This document shows, piece after piece, positions 59,454 to 63,128 of a stretch of DNA of 63,128 nucleotides. Position 1 is the first letter of the stretch. Each line of letters opens with the position of its first letter. The notes below the pieces were generated by a model. The model was not told the DNA's origin. It made no database searches and saw only the letters and a list, made by a program, of their open reading frames with translations. The translations under genes were made by a program, and so were the position numbers. This DNA comes from Ichthyosporea sp. XGB-2017a. Taxonomy: Eukaryota > Opisthokonta > Ichthyosporea. The stretch spans positions 4,812 to 67,939 of the forward strand of contig PDIM01000012.1 in the NCBI GenBank assembly GCA_002811675.1, read 5' to 3'.

Positions 59454-59633
59454 CCCCCTCCCAATTATTACACCAGTCAATCACAGGGTTAGGTACCGAG
59501 TCACCCCCTCCCAATTATTACACCAGTCAATCACAGAGTTAGGTACCGAGTCACCCCTTCCCAATTATTACACCAGTCAATCACAGAGTTAGGTACCGAG
59601 TCACCCCCTCCCAATTATTACACCAGTCAATCA
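59454..59633. repeat. 50-bp tandem repeat, about 3.6 copies
   Basis: The unit begins CCAATTATTACACCAGTCAA and recurs at exactly 50-base steps (59461, 59511, 59561, 59611), with only one or two substitutions between copies; the last copy breaks off after TCAATCA. Each unit holds CCAAT and GTCAATCA motifs. It lies about 220-400 bases upstream of the giant gene's start codon, so it may be a minisatellite or a promoter-element array. Confidence 0.9.
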
Positions 59634-59691
59634 ATATTCCTGTCTTATTCCTTGCCGTCGCTTCTCTCTTTTTAGCTGCAAAATTTCTTCC

Positions 59692-60213
59692 TCAGTCAAG
59701 TACTGTATCGGGTATCCCCAATGATGTGAGATATTCTCTCACTACCTTTTCAAACAACTGAGAAAGATATAGCTGCCCTTCAGCAGAAACCATTGTGTCA
59801 CTTTGCCATTGTGAGGGCATCAGGTACCCCACTTCTTCATTCAACAATCTTACATGAGAGTTCCTGCCATGATAACTGTAAATCAGATTCACTACCCAGC
59901 CAATCTTTTAGATAAGGGCAAGTGTGGTGATACATTCTCATACATTGTCCTATACGCTTCATTTTCTTATTGCGCTGAATTACCCTGGGCTCAACGGGCA
60001 AGAGCAAGGCAAAGTTCCCTTTACCAGCAGGGTCACATGGGCACAGGAAATCTGTGGCTTCTATTGTTGCGTAATTGACAGGTAAGAAAGATCCGGGGTT
60101 GTCCCGAGAACAGAGCTGGTAGGGGTAGTGAAGGTTTACTTGTATGATTGCGTTAGCGTGAGGCTCTAGTCTCATGAGCGGTTGCTTTGCAGCATTCATC
60201 TGCGATTGCTCTG

Positions 60214-60215
<2 letters not shown>
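59692..60215 (-). other. unrecognised coding-like fragment in two overlapping frames
   Basis: On the minus strand, one frame (about 60215-59837) reads protein-like sequence such as MRLEPHANAIIQVNLHYPYQ and YHHTCPYLKDWLGSESD. A second, shifted frame (59892-59692) reads NSHVRLLNEEVGYLMPSQ and EYLTSLGIPDTVLD to a stop. They overlap near 59850-59890, where a CAT|GTAAGA could be a splice donor. The N-terminal extension of the first frame is only lysine encoded by the poly-T tract and is not real. I do not recognise the family. It may be a gene remnant with a frame break, or exons of a small gene. Confidence 0.25.
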
Positions 60216-60250
<35 letters not shown>

Positions 60251-60275
60251 ATTTTTTTTTTTTTTTTTTTTTTTT
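60216..60275. repeat. poly-T tract
   Basis: About 60 bases of T interrupted once by GA at 60250-60251. It lies about 105 bases upstream of the V-ATPase G start codon. Its length may be affected by sequencing error. Confidence 0.9.
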
Positions 60276-60379
60276 AGCTTTATAAAACTTTTGAAATTAG
60301 ATTTTGAATTTGGAAATCCATTTTTGTTTAAAAAAAAAAAGTAAATCGATATTTTAGGGAAACAAAAAAAGAAGAAAAA

Positions 60380-60966
60380 ATGAACTCCGTAGTGCAAACA
60401 CAGGGAATCCAGGCTCTTTTGGCTGCTGAGAAATCTGCAGAGGAAACCATTTCCAAGGCAAGACAGAGTAAGTATTAATACAAAGTTGTGAGTTGATTTA
60501 GCTCCCAGGGTACGAATTTCTCCTGTTCCCTTTACCAGGCATTGATTCTTTGGTTTTGGGGATTCGGAAAGGAATGGAGCTGTTTGGAGTGATGCCTTTA
60601 GAAGGGGCGCGGAGGAGATGAATGGAAAATAGTACGTATAAGGGACTTTGTATTAATCCAAATTTGTGTTGTTTGAATCTTTATTTGTTTATTTTAGCCA
60701 AAACTAGACGTCTGAAACAGGCTAGAGATGAAGCTGATCAGGAAATCAAGCAGTTCCAAGCCCAAAAGGATGCTCAATTTCGCGAGTATGTGAAGCAACA
60801 CAGTGGAAACAACGATCAATTGTCCCAGAAATTGAAGGATGACACTAACAGACAATTGAAAGAAATTGATCAGTTGGTTGCTGCTAACAGTGCTAAGGTT
60901 GCTGATTTCTTGACTAGTGCAGTATTTGATGTTACACCCAAGAAGCATGTTAACTTGAAAGTGTAA
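60380..60966 (+). CDS. VMA10: V-type proton ATPase subunit G
   Basis: Two exons, 60380-60467 and 60698-60966, joined at phase 1 (A|CC, threonine), give 118 residues, the normal size. The N-terminal GIQALLAAEKSAEETISKAR and the following KTRRLKQARDEADQEIKQFQ are the conserved subunit G segments. The rest is a long helix rich in Q, K and E. Subunit G pairs with subunit E to form the peripheral stalks that hold the V1 head against rotation while protons are pumped into vacuoles and other acidic compartments. The ATG at 60380 follows a purine-rich leader (GAAGAAAAAATG). The C-terminus ends in KHVNLKV. It is functionally linked to CLN3 only in the general sense that both act in acidic organelles. 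Confidence 0.93.
60468..60697 (+). other. intron of the V-ATPase G gene
   Basis: 230 bases with donor GTAAGT and acceptor TTTATTTTAG. Removing it joins the two parts of the conserved N-terminal helix exactly as in other subunit G proteins. Confidence 0.9.
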
Positions 60967-60975
60967 AGTAAAGTA

Positions 60976-61011
60976 AAAGAAGAAAAGAAAAGAAAAGAAA
61001 AGAAAAAAAAA
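60976..61011. repeat. (AAAAG)n microsatellite in the V-ATPase G 3' UTR
   Basis: Four to five GAAAA/AAAAG units followed by a run of A, starting 10 bases after the stop codon. Confidence 0.8.
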
Positions 61012-61498
61012 GGGTGGGTTGGGGAGATTGATGTAAGAATCTGATTCTGTTGTTCAGTTTCTGGAGGAAAGGTATGGAAAATAATAAGATTTGTATGATA
61101 ATTTATGAAAGAACGAAAAAAAAAGGAATGGATAGAACAGCATTCTTTTTTTTTAATATACATCTTAACGCAAAACATCTCGAAATCCATCCAGGTTCAA
61201 CACATTTTGAAAAACCATTTAATGGAGTAGATTTAGTATGGGAAGGGAGCATTTTATGGGGGAATCTTGTTTATCTTTCGTCTTTTTTTTCTGTCTATCC
61301 CGCACCTTCTTTTCCGTTTTGTCGGGCACTTGAATTGGCTTTCTTTTTTGTTTTGTCTTTGTTCTGTGACAAAGAGAGATTGCTTTCAAATTAAGAAGGG
61401 GTTTTCAAATGTGTTAATGTTGATGGAGGAATCAAATATAAAAGTGCTTCTTGAAGAAGATATTTGGTGTCCTTGGATGTCGTGTGTTATCAAAATCA

Positions 61499-61504
61499 AT
61501 AAAG
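61499..61504 (+). terminator. possible poly(A) signal for V-ATPase G
   Basis: AATAAA about 530 bases after the stop codon. The distance is long compared with neighbours, so usage is uncertain. Confidence 0.3.
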
Positions 61505-61542
61505 AAAAGGATCTATGATTCGAAGATGTCTGTTTTGTTTAT

Positions 61543-61548
61543 TTTATT
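61543..61548 (-). terminator. poly(A) signal after the coiled-coil gene
   Basis: AATAAA on the minus strand about 56 bases beyond the stop; a second overlapping copy lies at 61538-61543. Confidence 0.4.
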
Positions 61549-61603
61549 TTTTTCTTTTGTACATAGAATCAAGAGTCCTCGAGGTTTTCGTCTGGTGTCA
61601 TAA

Positions 61604-63034
61604 CTAGTCCTGCAAAGTTTCAATTGCTTCACTCAAGCTAAAGGTGGGTTTGATCCGCTCCCTGGCACTTATGAGATCCTCTTTTGGAGACTTAAACTTA
61701 AGAAGAGTAAAATTTCGCGGAAACTGGGGGTAATTGAACATGATCTTAAATGTAGCGTGGCACTCAGGAGAATATTCCACAACCACAATGTTCGACTCTT
61801 TTTCCCAAAGCACACCATACTTGGATTGTTTTGATAACTCATTAATTTCTTCACCCAACCTAAATTTGTTTGTAAGTCGCGATTTGACTTCTCGAAGGAG
61901 AAATTTAATGTCATTGCTAGCAACTGCCTGTTCCAGAATATCGGAAATATTTACATCCTGGGGCTCTACAGTAACCCTTTGAAGGGCGATTGTTCCCGGC
62001 TTGAAATATACATCCATTACGTACTTTTTAGAATTAGGGACACTGCCGCAATCCAGCGCTACAGTTATGTCAATTACCATGTGATCGGGTTTAGACTCGT
62101 CATCCAGTTCGCGAATGGAAACACCAGACAGATTACTAATGATTCGCGTTGTGTAGATGTACCATTGATTCATTTCATCGAGCTGCACAACTTTTGCTTT
62201 TTCACTGTGACATTCTCCTTCCTTTTCGATTTCTCCATTGTCATTTCGGGCAGTTAGTTCCAGCTCTTCTTCTTTTGCATTCCTAAGCGACTCTTGAAGT
62301 TCATTAATTTCACTTTCTAAGCACTTGATTCGATATTCCATTTCACTCAGTTCGACCTCTTCTTTCTGCTTTGTCTCGCTGAGCTTCTGCATTTCAACAG
62401 TCTGACGCTCCAGAATTTCTTCGGCATTATCCAAAGTGATGGGCGTATTTTCCATCGTCATTGCTACTTCTCTCTGCTTACTCGTTGCGTCTACGAACTC
62501 CCCTTTCATTAATCTCATTTGCTCGACCAAGGAGGTAAGATCAGTTTTCATATGATTATACTCGTCATATCTTCCGGCAACGCGCTCGGCTAATGAATGG
62601 CACTCTTCTTTAAGTTTGGCATTTTTACTTTTCAGATCTTTCACATGTACCTTTTCATCGCTCATTTTCGCTTCAATCTCCATCAATTCTTCATCGTTAG
62701 GCGCCAAGGCTCCGCATTGATTCTCCTTATCACCGCTTTTCTGGATTCGCTCCATAAAGCCCTGCTTTGTTTCGAGTTCGATAAAGTTAAACTTCAATTT
62801 AGAAAAGTGCTCTTTCGAATGTTTCAAATCAGTAGGAGCATAACTTATGTCCGTCTCTGCATTGTTCTTTTCCTTGGCCTCCTTTTCATTTAGCAAGAAG
62901 TGCAAATCCTTCTCCTGCAACACCTCGAAGCACGCGCTCTCATCCTCAATCGCAATCGACTGTTCCAATCTCTCGACCCCGTGAATGGTTTCCTCTTCCT
63001 CTGGGAAGCTTAATCTCCTTACAATAGCCGCCAT
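61604..63034 (-). CDS. coiled-coil protein with a C-terminal alpha/beta domain, possibly kinetochore-type
   Basis: 476 residues from the ATG at 63034 (MAAIVRRLSFPEEEE) to 61604. The N-terminal 100 residues are acidic and hydrophilic. Residues about 105-290 are heptad-rich coiled coil (IEAKMSDEKVHVKDLKSKNAKL; ILERQTVEMQKLSETKQKEE; IKCLESEINELQESLRNAKE). Residues about 300-476 are a compact domain: WYIYTTRIISNLSGVSIREL, YVMDVYFKPGTIALQRVTVEP, DILEQAVASNDIKFLLREV, SNIVVVEYSP. A long coiled coil followed by a small alpha/beta domain is the layout of KNL1/Spc7, Spc24/25 and other RWD-domain kinetochore proteins. I have no residue-level match to any of these, so the kinetochore suggestion is inference. 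No signal peptide or membrane segment is visible. The gene is intronless. Confidence 0.75.
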   Translation of the reverse strand: MAAIVRRLSFPEEEETIHGVERLEQSIAIEDESACFEVLQEKDLHFLLNEKEAKEKNNAETDISYAPTDLKHSKEHFSKLKFNFIELETKQGFMERIQKSGDKENQCGALAPNDEELMEIEAKMSDEKVHVKDLKSKNAKLKEECHSLAERVAGRYDEYNHMKTDLTSLVEQMRLMKGEFVDATSKQREVAMTMENTPITLDNAEEILERQTVEMQKLSETKQKEEVELSEMEYRIKCLESEINELQESLRNAKEEELELTARNDNGEIEKEGECHSEKAKVVQLDEMNQWYIYTTRIISNLSGVSIRELDDESKPDHMVIDITVALDCGSVPNSKKYVMDVYFKPGTIALQRVTVEPQDVNISDILEQAVASNDIKFLLREVKSRLTNKFRLGEEINELSKQSKYGVLWEKESNIVVVEYSPECHATFKIMFNYPQFPRNFTLLKFKSPKEDLISARERIKPTFSLSEAIETLQD

Positions 63035-63128
63035 ATTCCAATATTTCTATTTGCTTTTTTTCTTTTCTTTCCTCCTTCACTCTTCGATTCATTGAAAAAA
63101 CAGGATCTTTATGTTCATATCCTAACCA

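Larger units (their letters stand above)
60967..61603. other. convergent spacer between V-ATPase G and the coiled-coil gene
   Basis: 637 bases with no supported gene. It has an (AAAAG)n tract at about 60976-61011, a plus-strand AATAAA at 61499-61504 and minus-strand AATAAA copies near 61538-61548. Confidence 0.5.

Noticed and set aside
59454-59633. CRISPR array
   Set aside because: The units are directly adjacent with no variable spacers, and the genome is eukaryotic. It is a plain tandem repeat.
59837-60397. A 186-residue protein with a long lysine tract
   Set aside because: Its N-terminal third is only the poly-T tract read as lysine, and the start is not supported. Only the remainder is listed, with low confidence.
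1-63128. tRNA, rRNA or retrovirus-like elements
   Set aside because: I saw no tRNA-like internal promoter boxes outside genes, no rRNA-like sequence and no reverse transcriptase, integrase or capsid-like coding sequence.

Overview
The window comes from a nuclear genome of a unicellular eukaryote. Genes are dense and lie on both strands. Most lack introns; the three introns I can place are short GT-AG introns of 206, 230 and 341 bases. Stop codons are standard, and AATAAA-type signals lie 15-85 bases after most stops. Housekeeping genes with clear eukaryotic families are present: CLN3/battenin, a diaphanous-type formin, the mitoribosome assembly factor RSM22/METTL17, ARMC3, and V-ATPase subunit G. 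ARMC3 is typical of organisms with cilia or flagella, so a flagellated protist or a lineage with a flagellated stage is likely. I cannot place the lineage further from sequence alone.

Layout. Bases 1-3300 are gene-poor. They hold remnants: a BED-finger (hAT-like) fragment and a small GCC2/GCC3-type cysteine motif. CLN3 follows on the + strand (3297-4613). Next, all on the - strand, come a broken CHK/ecdysteroid-kinase-like gene (4918-5709), a 2,938-residue secreted protein (5839-14655) and the formin (15301-19119). RSM22 (+, 19544-21490) is divergent from the formin and convergent with ARMC3 (-, 21633-24680). The next 34 kb is occupied by two giant tandem paralogs on the - strand (25261-41681 and 42578-59238), each encoding about 5,400 residues. 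V-ATPase G (+, 60380-60966) and a coiled-coil protein (-, 61604-63034) close the window.

The main discovery is the tandem giant pair. In each gene a short first exon encodes a signal peptide and the start of a MACPF (perforin/complement-like) domain. It splices at the same phase-2 arginine codon into one uninterrupted exon of about 16 kb. The large exon carries the MACPF signature (YGTHY-x6-GG). A long disordered insertion with polybasic clusters then splits the MACPF domain. After it come cysteine-rich furin-like modules, a long unknown region, leucine-rich repeats, tenascin-type EGF modules, a GH16-like fold that seems to have lost its catalytic acids, a possible second lectin-like fold, and a beta-rich C-terminus with no membrane anchor. 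This combination matches no described family I know.

The nearby 2,938-residue protein is a second unusual secreted giant: a duplicated block of three PAN/apple-like modules, coiled coils, and an array of 25 CxxxC motifs. Together the three genes cover about 42 kb. They look like a locus for extracellular or surface-acting giant adhesive/membrane-attack proteins set among ordinary housekeeping genes. That joint role is inference.
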